From Geminicoccaceae bacterium (GTDB taxonomy: Bacteria > Pseudomonadota > Alphaproteobacteria > Geminicoccales > Geminicoccaceae), in NCBI GenBank assembly GCA_028279345.1, contig JANQNY010000086.1, positions 22,512-86,511 of the forward strand: a stretch of 64,000 nt of DNA, written 5' to 3'. Each line of letters starts with the position of its first letter. The stretch's first letter is position 1. The notes under the pieces were generated by a model. The model did not search any database and was not told the DNA's origin. It saw only the letters and a program-made list of their open reading frames with translations. Both the position numbers and the translations under genes were made by a program. Of this stretch, positions 1 through 7,901 are shown in pieces.

Positions 1-171
1 CGTCTCGTGCGCGCCATCGCGCGTGGGGTCCAGCGCGCGCTCTTCGCTTCACCACCACAACCAGCGTCGGCCACTTCCGGTCCGGTCGACGCGGGGCGAG
101 CCCTGGTCGATCGCGCGGTGCCGCTCTTGTCGCCGGGCCCGTGGACCGGGCGCGTCGTCGTGCCACGTTGA
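1..171 (+). CDS. C-terminal fragment of an unidentified protein (runs off left edge)
   Basis: Reading frame 1 is open from the first base to a TGA at 169-171, giving 56 codons. It starts RLVRAIARGVQRALF and then becomes Pro/Ala/Gly-rich. The opening helix resembles the last helix of cell-wall amidases (a pattern like AxAIARGI), but this is only a resemblance. Codon composition (GC-rich third positions) fits a real gene end. I cannot identify the protein from this piece. Bases 172-356, up to the next gene, show no convincing gene. Confidence 0.35.
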   Translation, partial: RLVRAIARGVQRALFASPPQPASATSGPVDAGRALVDRAVPLLSPGPWTGRVVVPR

Positions 172-356
172 GCGATGCTGTTGCCGGCGCTGGACATCGC
201 TTCCGGCTTTCACCTGCGCACGGTGCTCAATGGCCTGCGCCGAGAGGCGAGGGCGTCGAGCATGTAGCAAGTCGCCTTTGCACCCGGCAATGTTGCCGGC
301 GCCAAGCCGAACGGTCAGAGCCGGGAGACCAGAGCGCCAGCCATGAACACGCGTGC

Positions 357-2045
357 ATGCAGCGGTTTCTAGGACGGTTGCGGCCGCCGCTCTTCAGCGG
401 CGTTCTGCCGCTCCGGCTGAACGAGGTTCCGGGCGACATCGTGGCCGGGTTTACCCTGGCCGCCCTCGCGATCCCCGAAGTGATGGGCTACACGCGCATC
501 GCGGGAACGCCGGTCATCACCGGCCTCTACACCCTGCTCATTCCAGCTCTGCTGTTCGTGATCTTCGGTTCCTCGCGGCATCTGGTCGTTGGCGCCGACT
601 CTGCTACGGCCGCCATTCTTGCGAGCGGCTTGGTGGGGATCGCGGCGGTCGGATCGGGCGAGTATCTGGCGCTCGCCAGCCTGCTTGCCCTCATGGTCGG
701 TGTGCTCATGGTGCTCGCGAGCGTCATCGGCCTCGGCTTCATGGCGGACTTTCTGTCGCGGACCGTGTTGACCGGGTTTTTGACAGGGGTGGGCGTACAG
801 GTTGCCGGCGGCGCGCTGCTGCAGCTCGCCGGCCTGACGGTGCAGAGCCACGGCACGGTTGCGGCACTCTGGACGGATGCGAAGCTGTCCTTCGACCCCA
901 ACGCGGCAGCGCTGGTCATGGCCGCAGCCGTCCTCGTCGTGATCGGCGCCGGCAAGCTTGCTACAAGGGCATTCAAGCGACGGGTGCCGGGGGCAATGAT
1001 CGCCGTGATCGGCGCCATCCTTGCGAGCTGGGCCTATGATCTCGGCGCGCTGATGCCCGTTGTGGGGGCCGTTCCTTCGGGTCTGCCCGAACTCGGGTTG
1101 CCGGACGTGGCGCTCAGCCCAGGCCTCATCTGGGAGCTGTTGCCCATCGCCTTCGCCATGGCGGTGGTGGTGCTCGCCCAGAGCACCGCGACGGCACGGG
1201 CCTACGCCATCAAGCACGAGGACCGGTTCAGCGAGCGACAGGATCTCGTGGGTCTCGGCCTCGCCAATCTGGGGGCCGGGCTGAGCGGCACGTTCATGGT
1301 CAACGGAAGCCCCACCAAGACGGCGATGGTGGACAGCGCCGGCGGCCGCAGCCAGCTCTCGCTGCTCGTGGCGACGCTGGTGGTTCTCCTCACGCTCCTC
1401 TTCCTCACCGCGCCGCTCGCCTACCTGCCCGATGCCGTGCTCCTGGCCGTGGTCTTCCTCATCGGCCTGGAACTCGTCGATCTCCGTGGCCTCGCTAAGG
1501 TGTTTCGCGAGCGGCGATGGGAGTTCTGGGTGGCGCTCTCGACCGCTTTGGTCGTCGTAGCCTTCGGCGTCGAAGAGGGGATTGTCTTCGCGATTCTCTT
1601 GTCGCTCATGGTGCACACCCGCCACGGCTATATGCCGAAGAACTTCGTCATGGTTCCCGAGCCCTCAGGGCGATGGCGGGCGAAGACCCTCCAAAGCCGG
1701 GCCGAAGCGGTGCCAGGGCTCCTCATCTACCGCTTCAACCACAGCATGTACTACGCCAATGCAGAGCGCATGCGGACCGAGATCATCGGCCTCTCCAAGC
1801 GGGCGGGGCCGCCGCTTCGGTGGTTCTGCCTGGACGTCACGGCGGTTGACGACATCGACTTCACGGCCATCGAAGCGCTCGCCGAAATCCGCGCGACGCT
1901 TGGGGATCGTGGCACCGAGCTGGTTTTCGCCCAGAACATCGATGCGCGCGCCGAGAGCCGTGAGGAGATCGAGGCTCGGTTCGCTGACGCCCGCTTCTTC
2001 GAATCACTCGAAGACGTTCTGCACCACTACGGAGAGCGAGACTGA
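357..2045 (+). CDS. SulP/SLC26-family anion transporter with C-terminal STAS domain
   Basis: Inner-membrane transporter of the SulP family, which moves sulfate, bicarbonate or other anions; the substrate cannot be told from sequence. The N-terminus (LNEVPGDIVAGFTLAALAIPEVMGY) is the typical SulP entry with the conserved Ala/Pro-rich first helix. Many hydrophobic segments follow to about residue 430. A soluble STAS domain (about 435-562) follows, with the LDVTAVDDIDFTAIEAL core. I chose ATG 357 (562 aa) because family similarity begins there; the frame is open further upstream but that stretch is Arg/Pro-rich and unlike a protein start. No strong Shine-Dalgarno is visible. It stands alone and converges on btaB. 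Confidence 0.9.
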   Translation: MQRFLGRLRPPLFSGVLPLRLNEVPGDIVAGFTLAALAIPEVMGYTRIAGTPVITGLYTLLIPALLFVIFGSSRHLVVGADSATAAILASGLVGIAAVGSGEYLALASLLALMVGVLMVLASVIGLGFMADFLSRTVLTGFLTGVGVQVAGGALLQLAGLTVQSHGTVAALWTDAKLSFDPNAAALVMAAAVLVVIGAGKLATRAFKRRVPGAMIAVIGAILASWAYDLGALMPVVGAVPSGLPELGLPDVALSPGLIWELLPIAFAMAVVVLAQSTATARAYAIKHEDRFSERQDLVGLGLANLGAGLSGTFMVNGSPTKTAMVDSAGGRSQLSLLVATLVVLLTLLFLTAPLAYLPDAVLLAVVFLIGLELVDLRGLAKVFRERRWEFWVALSTALVVVAFGVEEGIVFAILLSLMVHTRHGYMPKNFVMVPEPSGRWRAKTLQSRAEAVPGLLIYRFNHSMYYANAERMRTEIIGLSKRAGPPLRWFCLDVTAVDDIDFTAIEALAEIRATLGDRGTELVFAQNIDARAESREEIEARFADARFFESLEDVLHHYGERD

Positions 2046-2094
2046 CGCGCCGCGCCAGCGAGAGTCGAACGAACCGCTTCCGCAACGCGAAGTC

Positions 2095-2763
2095 TCAGTT
2101 GGTAGGGCCGTAGTGCATGAGGCGGGCGTAGCCGCCCGCCAATTCTTGTCTCGTTAGTGGTGCGCCCGTTTCAGCGACGAGCCGCGCCAGCGTTGCGCGG
2201 GGGGCGTCGGTAGGATGGACGTGAAAGCTCGCCAGCCAACGCATCAGCGCCCAGCGCGCAGGCGTTGGAAGCCTCTCCATCAAGCCAAAGTCGACCACGT
2301 GCAGCCGTCCGGCCGGGGCAAGCGCAGCGTGGGCGCTGGTGATCGCCGCTTCGGGGTCGTCGATCATGGAGAGCGCGTAGGAGAAGACGATGCGATCGAA
2401 GCCGTTCGGACGATCGAACAGCCGACGTTCCGAACCCTCGCCGGCGAGGCCGAAGGCGAGGCCGATTCGCTCGTCCAGGCCCGCGGCGCCCACTTTGGCG
2501 CGGGCTACGTCCAGCATGCTCTGCGATGCATCGAGGCCGAACAGCTTCGTCCCGGGGTAGCGCCTGGCAATCGCGATGAGGTTGCGCGCCGTGCCGCAGC
2601 CGATCTCCAGGAGGGTCTCGTCTGGGCGGACGTCCAACTCGTCCACTAGGCGGTCGCGACCCCACAGGTAGTATTTGCGCGACAGGTCGTAGAGATGCCG
2701 CTGCCAGCGGTACATCCGTTCCATGCGCGCCGCGGCATCGGCCGTCGTCCCGGCGTTGCTCAC
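2095..2763 (-). CDS. btaB: BtaB: diacylglycerylhomoserine N-methyltransferase
   Basis: SAM-dependent class I methyltransferase, 222 aa. In the betaine-lipid pathway BtaB adds three methyl groups to diacylglyceryl-homoserine, giving the phosphorus-free lipid DGTS. Visible motifs are the SAM-binding LLEIGCGTARNL loop, an acidic strand end in LFGLDAS, and IVFSYALSMIDD. The N-terminal RMYRWQRHLYDLSRKYYLWGRDRL is characteristic of BtaB. I chose the GTG at 2763 because it overlaps the btaA stop as GTGA, the usual mark of translational coupling; an upstream start would run far into btaA. Its place directly after btaA supports the assignment more than the methyltransferase fold alone. Confidence 0.88.
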   Translation of the reverse strand: MSNAGTTADAAARMERMYRWQRHLYDLSRKYYLWGRDRLVDELDVRPDETLLEIGCGTARNLIAIARRYPGTKLFGLDASQSMLDVARAKVGAAGLDERIGLAFGLAGEGSERRLFDRPNGFDRIVFSYALSMIDDPEAAITSAHAALAPAGRLHVVDFGLMERLPTPARWALMRWLASFHVHPTDAPRATLARLVAETGAPLTRQELAGGYARLMHYGPTN

Positions 2764-3974
2764 GCAGCACTGCGTTCGTAGAGGTGGAACCCACCGTAGA
2801 CCGCCGAACGATCCGCCTTGAAGAATTCGGGGCTGCGCTCCGCGTCGTAGCGCCACTGCGCCAGGAGGTCTGACGGCAAATTCGCTTCGAGGATCGATTC
2901 GGCGCCTGCCGTTCTGAAGATGACCTTGGCATCGGCGCTCGACGTCCGGCTCACCTCGGTCCAGAGCTCGTTGAGCTGGGCAGGGCTCATCCAGTCCTGC
3001 GCATCGAGGAACACGTAGCGATCGTAGCTCGACGCAGGCACTTGGCGGAGGTGGTCGACGAGCAGGGTGTGCAGAACCTGGACCCTTTCCGCGCGCGGCT
3101 TGATCCGCTCGTAGACTTCCGCCTTGAGATAGGGGGGCACGGCCTGGCGACGCTCGACGTCGTAGCGCCGAGCGAAGGCCTGCCAGGCGAAGTAGTTGTC
3201 CTCAAGGTCGAAGTCGCAAGCCAGCCGACGGACGCGCTCGCGAATCTCCGCCGCCGGCTCGCTGCCGTTGGCGTGCAGCGACCGGTACTGCGCCGGTGGA
3301 ATGCCGAGGCCGTAGTAGGCGGCCTTGAGGCGGGCGAGGCGTCGAATGGCGCCGTGGTCGAAGACGGGGGCGAGATGCTCCTCGAAGAAGCGGAGCTGCT
3401 CGTCGCGCGTCCGTGCCTCGATCATCGAACGCGGGCGCCCACCGAAAACGCGCGCGGTCATGTGCGCCGAGCGGATCGTGCGCCCCAGCAGCGATCGTCC
3501 GAAGAGACCCCGTCGGAACAGCTCGATCCGGCGCCCTCGAAAGGGGCGCGCGTCGTCCCAGTAGGCGCGGGTTTCGTCGTCGAGCAAACCGCGTAGCTGG
3601 CGATCATAGGCGACGACGTTGTCGGCGTGGTTGCCCTCGCCAAAGAAGCGGAAGAAGCTCTCGTGGTCCGGAAGGTGCTGGAGGGCTACGAGCTTGAGGC
3701 GCGTGAGCGCCACGTGGGCCGGGTTCAGGTCGACCGCTGTCACCAGGGCCGGATCGCCATCCAGATAGTTGAAGACGTTGCAACCGGCGGACGCGATCGT
3801 CAGGATCCGCTTGCCTTCGAGCGGCGCCATCGCCGCCATGTCGACAGCGGGGTCCTCCCAGATCTGGTTGTAGACGAAGCCGTCGAACGACCAGGTGAAG
3901 AGCTGCTCGGCCAAGCGGTCCCGCCGGCGTTTCGGACGCTGTAAGGCGGCGGTTTCCAACAGAGCGTTGGGCAT
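2760..3974 (-). CDS. btaA: BtaA: SAM:diacylglycerol 3-amino-3-carboxypropyltransferase (DUF3419)
   Basis: 404 aa, close to the length I recall for Rhodobacter BtaA. BtaA transfers the aminocarboxypropyl group of SAM to diacylglycerol, the first committed step to betaine lipids. Recognisable DUF3419 stretches are FTWSFDGFVYNQIWEDPAVDM near the start, ILTIASAGCNVFNYL (SAM site), VTAVDLNPAHVAL, and the C-terminal DRYVFLDAQDWM and VIFRTAGAES. The ATG at 3974 has a GAGGA motif about nine bases upstream. It lies between a metallophosphoesterase gene (45 bp upstream) and btaB (4-bp overlap) on the same strand, so the three are probably one transcript. Confidence 0.92.
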   Translation of the reverse strand: MPNALLETAALQRPKRRRDRLAEQLFTWSFDGFVYNQIWEDPAVDMAAMAPLEGKRILTIASAGCNVFNYLDGDPALVTAVDLNPAHVALTRLKLVALQHLPDHESFFRFFGEGNHADNVVAYDRQLRGLLDDETRAYWDDARPFRGRRIELFRRGLFGRSLLGRTIRSAHMTARVFGGRPRSMIEARTRDEQLRFFEEHLAPVFDHGAIRRLARLKAAYYGLGIPPAQYRSLHANGSEPAAEIRERVRRLACDFDLEDNYFAWQAFARRYDVERRQAVPPYLKAEVYERIKPRAERVQVLHTLLVDHLRQVPASSYDRYVFLDAQDWMSPAQLNELWTEVSRTSSADAKVIFRTAGAESILEANLPSDLLAQWRYDAERSPEFFKADRSAVYGGFHLYERSAA

Positions 3975-4019
3975 ACGGCAACAATCCTCGTGCGCGCCCG
4001 TTCGCGGCGGGCTTTCTTG

Positions 4020-4757
4020 TCAGCGACAGACGTGAAGACGAACGCCGGATGCGTCGACCGTTGCATAGTGCGACGGGCAGCGTGTCCAGCAGCCCGTATT
4101 GACGTATTCCAACGGCGAATCCGACCCCGTCATTCGCTCGTGTAGCGCGTTATGCGTATGTCCGCAAAAGATGACCTGCGCGCCGCGGTCGCGCGCTAGC
4201 GACAGCGCTCCCCGACGTACCCTGACGGACAGGCCGCGTAGGCGCTTGTGACGCTGGTCCGTCGCCGGAGCGCGCCCATAGCCAAGTCGCCGCTGGGCGA
4301 ACGACAGGAGCCCGCCACCGACCTCCGTAAGCACCGGGTGGCGGGTCAACAGCCGATCGAAGCGGTCGCCATGCACGGCCAAGTGGTTTCGGCCGTGCGA
4401 TTCCCACGTGTAGATCTCGCAGACGTCCACGCCCATCAGGTGAGAAGCCACTTGCGCGGCCTTGCGGTCGTGGTTGCCGAGCACCCAGACCACCTCCACC
4501 TGCCGCTTGGGATTGGAGAGCTTACGGACGTGCGACAGCAGCGCCCAGTGGTCCGCATTCAGCCGGTCGAAATTCAGGTCGTGGAAGATGTCGCCCAGCA
4601 GGATGAGCCGCCGGAAGCGCCAGGCCCTCAACGTGTCGAGCAAAGCGGCGGCACGGCTCGTCGGCAGGCCCAGGTGGAGATCCGATACCACCATGGTCTC
4701 CGCGTGGGTTGGGGCGACGGTCGAGAACGTCTGGCCGATCGAGGCCGTGTCGGGCAA
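4020..4757 (-). CDS. Calcineurin-like metallophosphoesterase (LpxH/PlcP-type), betaine-lipid operon
   Basis: COG2908-type metallophosphoesterase with all metal-binding blocks: SDLHLG, GDIFHD, GNHD, HGDRFD and CGHTH. This family contains LpxH-like UDP-diacylglucosamine hydrolases and also PlcP. PlcP is the phospholipase C of alphaproteobacteria that cleaves phospholipids to diacylglycerol under phosphate shortage. Directly upstream of btaA, which consumes diacylglycerol, PlcP is the more natural reading; this is inference from context. Start uncertain: the frame is open to a TTG at 4841, but I prefer the TTG at 4757, which has GAGG seven bases upstream and gives about 245 aa. The first ATG (near 4692) would leave only four residues before the first metal Asp. 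Confidence 0.8.
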   Translation of the reverse strand: MPDTASIGQTFSTVAPTHAETMVVSDLHLGLPTSRAAALLDTLRAWRFRRLILLGDIFHDLNFDRLNADHWALLSHVRKLSNPKRQVEVVWVLGNHDRKAAQVASHLMGVDVCEIYTWESHGRNHLAVHGDRFDRLLTRHPVLTEVGGGLLSFAQRRLGYGRAPATDQRHKRLRGLSVRVRRGALSLARDRGAQVIFCGHTHNALHERMTGSDSPLEYVNTGCWTRCPSHYATVDASGVRLHVCR

Positions 4758-4928
4758 GGTCGCACCTCGTTGCGCACTGGCCGCCGCAGGCGGGCGGGTA
4801 TGGCCGGGGCGTAGATGACGTGTGTGCGCATTGCGTGACAAGTGCTTCGACCTAGGTCGCCGCGCACGTGAGCTTGGCGCTCCCGAACGAAACGCCTACG
4901 CCTGAGAGGTTTGGACCACGAGGTGCTG

Positions 4929-5672
4929 ATGGCGGACCCGACGCTGGGCGTCGTCTTTGTTGCCGCCTTGATAACCGCCGTCGCCACTGGCATCGGGGCG
5001 CTGCCGCTGCTGGTTGCTAGGCGCGTGAGCCGTCGCTGGCTCGGACTCGCGAACGCCGTGGCCGCAGGGCTCATGCTTGCGGCCTGCCACGCGCTCATCG
5101 TCGAGGGTTTCGGGTTCAATCCGCTGCGCACCGTGGCCGGTATCGTCCTGGGCTTGGTCTTCATCGTTGCCGCGGGCCAGGTGCTGCGCCGCCACGACCG
5201 ACTTGAGATCGCCGAGGTCAAGGACGCCGATGCGCGTCGCATCGTGCTGATCATCGGCATCATGACGCTGCACTCTGCCGCCGAGGGGATCGGCGTCGGT
5301 GTCGCGTATGGCGGCGACGAGGCACTCGGCAGGTTCATCACGGCGGCGATCGCGTTGCACAACATTCCGGAAGGCCTCGCGATTGCCCTCGTCATGGTGC
5401 CGCGCGGAGCGTCGGTGGCGAACGCGGCCGGCTGGAGTATTGTCTCGAGCCTCCCGCAGCCATTGCTGGCCGTCCCCGCCTTCGTCCTTGTTGCGGCCTT
5501 CGTGCCTTTGTTGCCTTTGGGGCTCGGCATCGCGGCCGGAGCGATGATCTGGATGGTCTTCGCCGAGCTCATGCCGGAGGCGAATGAGCGGGTGTCTCCC
5601 GCGATGGTGGGAATCGCCGTGACGCTCGCCTTTGCCGCCATGCTCAGTCTGCAGATGCTGTTCGCCGGCTGA
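4929..5672 (+). CDS. ZIP-family divalent metal transporter
   Basis: 247-aa integral membrane protein with about eight hydrophobic segments. Two ZIP signature helices are clear: MTLHSAAEGIGVGVAYG and AIALHNIPEGLAIALVM, whose His/Glu residues bind the metal (usually Zn2+ or Fe2+) in transit. The ATG at 4929 is preferred because GAGG lies five bases upstream; a TTG at 4911 in the same frame lacks proper spacing. It is divergent from the metallophosphoesterase-btaAB operon and converges on a GNAT gene. Metal specificity is not visible. Confidence 0.85.
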   Translation: MADPTLGVVFVAALITAVATGIGALPLLVARRVSRRWLGLANAVAAGLMLAACHALIVEGFGFNPLRTVAGIVLGLVFIVAAGQVLRRHDRLEIAEVKDADARRIVLIIGIMTLHSAAEGIGVGVAYGGDEALGRFITAAIALHNIPEGLAIALVMVPRGASVANAAGWSIVSSLPQPLLAVPAFVLVAAFVPLLPLGLGIAAGAMIWMVFAELMPEANERVSPAMVGIAVTLAFAAMLSLQMLFAG

Positions 5673-5779
5673 GGCTGCGACGGACGGGTGGCCTCATTCG
5701 CCGCCGCGGAATGAACCTTTGACCCTCGCCGAACGCCCACGAGGATGCTGCTGCCGGCGGTCAGGCCGCGGGCGCGTGT

Positions 5780-6265
5780 TCAGAGGCGGCGGACGAAGCG
5801 GAACTCCCAAGTGTCGCTGAGGTCGGCGAGAAAGCGCTTTTCGCCCGTCTGCACGAAACCGTGCTTTCGGTAGAACTGGTGGCCGCGGGTGAACCTCGTG
5901 TCCGACCAGAGCTCGATCTGCTCGGCTCCGCGCTCGCGCGCAAAGACCGTGCCTCGCGCAAGGAGGTCGGCGGCAAGCCCGGAGCCGCGGTGCTCTGGCG
6001 CGACGTAGACCTTCAGGAGCTCGACGGCGCCGTCTGTGAGTGGCCGTGCGCCCAAGGAACCGACAATGCCGCTTGCTGCCTCGGCCACCCAAACGCGTCC
6101 GTCGTAGGCCCTGAAGTGGCCGGCGATCGCGTCGAGTTCGGGCATCTCGGCGGCGCGGTCGAACACGCAGCCGGGATACTCCGCAAAGCAGATGGCGATG
6201 AGCTTCGCGAGGCCGTCGCCGTCCCGATCGGTAGCGCTGCGGATCCTGGGCGCTGGTGGTGTCAT
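5780..6265 (-). CDS. GNAT-family N-acetyltransferase
   Basis: 161-aa single-domain GNAT enzyme. The acetyl-CoA binding motif A is clear: VELLKVYVAPEHRGSGLAADLL, with the R-G-S-G loop. It is followed by the motif B region with FYRKHGFVQTGEKRF. The acceptor (small molecule or protein N-terminus) cannot be inferred. It lies alone, convergent with the ZIP gene and upstream in orientation of nothing obvious. Confidence 0.85.
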   Translation of the reverse strand: MTPPAPRIRSATDRDGDGLAKLIAICFAEYPGCVFDRAAEMPELDAIAGHFRAYDGRVWVAEAASGIVGSLGARPLTDGAVELLKVYVAPEHRGSGLAADLLARGTVFARERGAEQIELWSDTRFTRGHQFYRKHGFVQTGEKRFLADLSDTWEFRFVRRL

Positions 6266-6340
6266 CTGGACCTCGGCCTGCCGCGGGATGAGCGCGCGGA
6301 ACTCTAGGGTGAGTCCGGCTATGCTCCAACGGCAGCGGAT

Positions 6341-6577
6341 CTAACGGATCTGGCGGTTGCCCTGGTTTGCGGAACCGCGAAGTCGGCCTTCAAGCAGTGT
6401 CTTGAGCCTGCTCAATTCGTGGCGGTGATGAAAGCGGCAACGCTCGAGCTCGAGCCGCAAGCGACGTTGGGCGCGCGCGTCGGTCGACAGCCAACGCGCG
6501 ATGCGTGCGCTCAACGACGTGCTGTTGCGCTCGTCGCGATCGAGTTGGCTGCGTAAGAGATCGCGCTGCGCCGTCAC
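6341..6577 (-). CDS. Small basic helical protein coupled to a membrane-anchored partner downstream of motA
   Basis: 78 aa, starting at a GTG whose GTGA overlaps the stop of the preceding small gene. Sequence is highly charged and Arg-rich (SARIARWLSTDARAQRRL, then an ELERCRFHHRHELSRLKTL helix), with no membrane segment or known domain. I considered a frameshift joining it to the previous frame, because composition stays protein-like across the junction. The clean GTGA overlap makes a separate, translationally coupled gene more likely. Function unknown; position suggests a link to the MotA locus or simply co-transcription. Confidence 0.5.
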   Translation of the reverse strand: MTAQRDLLRSQLDRDERNSTSLSARIARWLSTDARAQRRLRLELERCRFHHRHELSRLKTLLEGRLRGSANQGNRQIR

Positions 6578-6840
6578 GGCCGGTAGCGCCGCGGCCGTCC
6601 CGCGTCGTCGAGCATCGAAGCGAAGCGCTCCGTGGCCTGGCGCACCTCGCTCACCAACGCCGTGTTCTGTCGGGTCCATTGAATGTTGTCCTGGATCGTT
6701 TCGCGGTGCGCTTTGATTTCCGCGCTCCAGGCGCGAAACAGGGCGAGGCAGACGCTCGACAAGCCGAGCAGTGCCACCATCAGCAGGAGCACGACAGGAT
6801 CGTCGATCCTGCTCACGAGCTTGTCGAGTGCGCTTGCCAT
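6574..6840 (-). CDS. Small single-pass membrane protein with coiled coil, downstream of motA
   Basis: 88 aa. Residues about 16-36 form one hydrophobic helix (DPVVLLLMVALLGLSSVCLAL). A long polar helix follows (KAHRETIQDNIQWTRQNTALVSEVRQATERF) with heptad-like spacing, then a short Arg/Pro tail. The topology is reminiscent of a membrane-tethered stalk. There is no peptidoglycan-binding OmpA domain, so it is not an ordinary MotB. It follows motA by about 126 bp on the same strand and is coupled to the next small gene. Function not recognised. Confidence 0.55.
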   Translation of the reverse strand: MASALDKLVSRIDDPVVLLLMVALLGLSSVCLALFRAWSAEIKAHRETIQDNIQWTRQNTALVSEVRQATERFASMLDDAGRPRRYRP

Positions 6841-6966
6841 CGGCCCACCGGTTCATCACAGTCGGCCAACGAAATACAGGAAAAGATTCCACAAGACAAT
6901 GCCGGCGGATCAGTCCGGCTGATGCAACGATGCGTCCGGGCGAAGAACGCCGAGCGCGGCGCGCTG

Positions 6967-7836
6967 CTAGGCCTCCTTGGGCACGGCTTCGAGCGCAGCT
7001 TCGAGCTTGGTGAAGTTGGGCTGGACCGGCGTCGGCACGTTGCCGCGGCCGATCTCCACAGCCACCTGCGGCGCCGATCCGTGGAGATAGGCGACCAGCA
7101 CGTCCCGGATGATGAGATAGAGCTGGTGGTCCTCGTCGATGGTGGCTTTGACCTTCGCCGCCACCGGCGACACGATGCCGTAGGATAGGAAGACGCCGAG
7201 AAACGTGCCGGTGAGCGCGCCGGCGATCATTTTCCCTAGAATCTCCGGCGGCTGGTCGACCGCACTCATCGTCTTGATGACACCCAGGACGGCCGCGACG
7301 ATGCCCAGCGCTGGGAACGCCTCGCCGAGCGTCGCCAGGGCGTTGGCGGGCGCAAGCGCCTCATGGTGGTGCTTCTCGAGAACCTTCTCCATCATGTCCT
7401 CGACGTGGTGCGGGTCGTCGAGGTTCATCGACATCATCCGCAGCGTGTCGCAGATGAAGTCCGTGGCGAAGTGATCCTTGAGGATGCGCGGATAGCGCCG
7501 GAAGATCTCGCTCTCTTTAGGGTTCTCGATATGCTGCTCGACGGCGATGATCCCCGCGGTCTTCACGAGGCGGGTGAGCGCGAACATCAGGCACAGCATG
7601 TCGGTGTAGTCGCTGCCACGCCACTTGCCGCCGACGATGGACCGGCTGAGTGCCGCCGGTGTCCCGCGGAGGACGGCGGCTGGGTTGCCCACCAGGTACG
7701 AGCCGACCCCGGCTCCGCCGATCATCATCATCTCGAACGGCAGCGCCTTGATGATGACGCCGAACTTGCCGCCCGCGAGCACATAGCCGCCGAAGACCAT
7801 CACGAGGACGATGACGATGCCGACAATGGTCAGCAT
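6967..7836 (-). CDS. motA: Flagellar motor stator protein MotA
   Basis: 289-aa MotA, the proton-channel subunit of the flagellar stator in the inner membrane. The N-terminal pair of helices (MLTIVGIVIVLVMVFGGYVLAGG and a glycine-rich second helix) and the large cytoplasmic loop (YPRILKDHFATDFICDTLRMMSMN) are typical. So is the second helix pair with ALGIVAAVLGVIKTM and GALTGTFLGVFLSYGIVSP. Length matches the family. A canonical motB with an OmpA domain is not next to it in this window; two small genes follow instead. No other flagellar gene is present here. Confidence 0.93.
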   Translation of the reverse strand: MLTIVGIVIVLVMVFGGYVLAGGKFGVIIKALPFEMMMIGGAGVGSYLVGNPAAVLRGTPAALSRSIVGGKWRGSDYTDMLCLMFALTRLVKTAGIIAVEQHIENPKESEIFRRYPRILKDHFATDFICDTLRMMSMNLDDPHHVEDMMEKVLEKHHHEALAPANALATLGEAFPALGIVAAVLGVIKTMSAVDQPPEILGKMIAGALTGTFLGVFLSYGIVSPVAAKVKATIDEDHQLYLIIRDVLVAYLHGSAPQVAVEIGRGNVPTPVQPNFTKLEAALEAVPKEA

Positions 7837-7901
7837 GGGCGCGGGCTCCGGGCATCAGCGAGGAACGCCCGAAGAATAACGTGGCGAAGGTTAAGGCGTG
7901 G

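Noticed and set aside
369..1625. Long open frame antisense to the SulP gene (418 codons)
   Set aside because: Polar, His/Arg/Glu-rich composition without domains; it mirrors a well-supported membrane protein and is a by-product of high GC.
4835..4841. TTGTCAC as half of a Pho box upstream of the betaine-lipid operon
   Set aside because: Only one half-site resembles the consensus; I found no second copy at the 11-bp spacing, so a PhoB site is not supported by eye although it would make biological sense.
6341..6892. A single 183-residue protein downstream of motA, or a frameshifted gene
   Set aside because: Its N-terminal part is antisense-like nonsense; two coupled small genes with a GTGA overlap explain the coding signal better.
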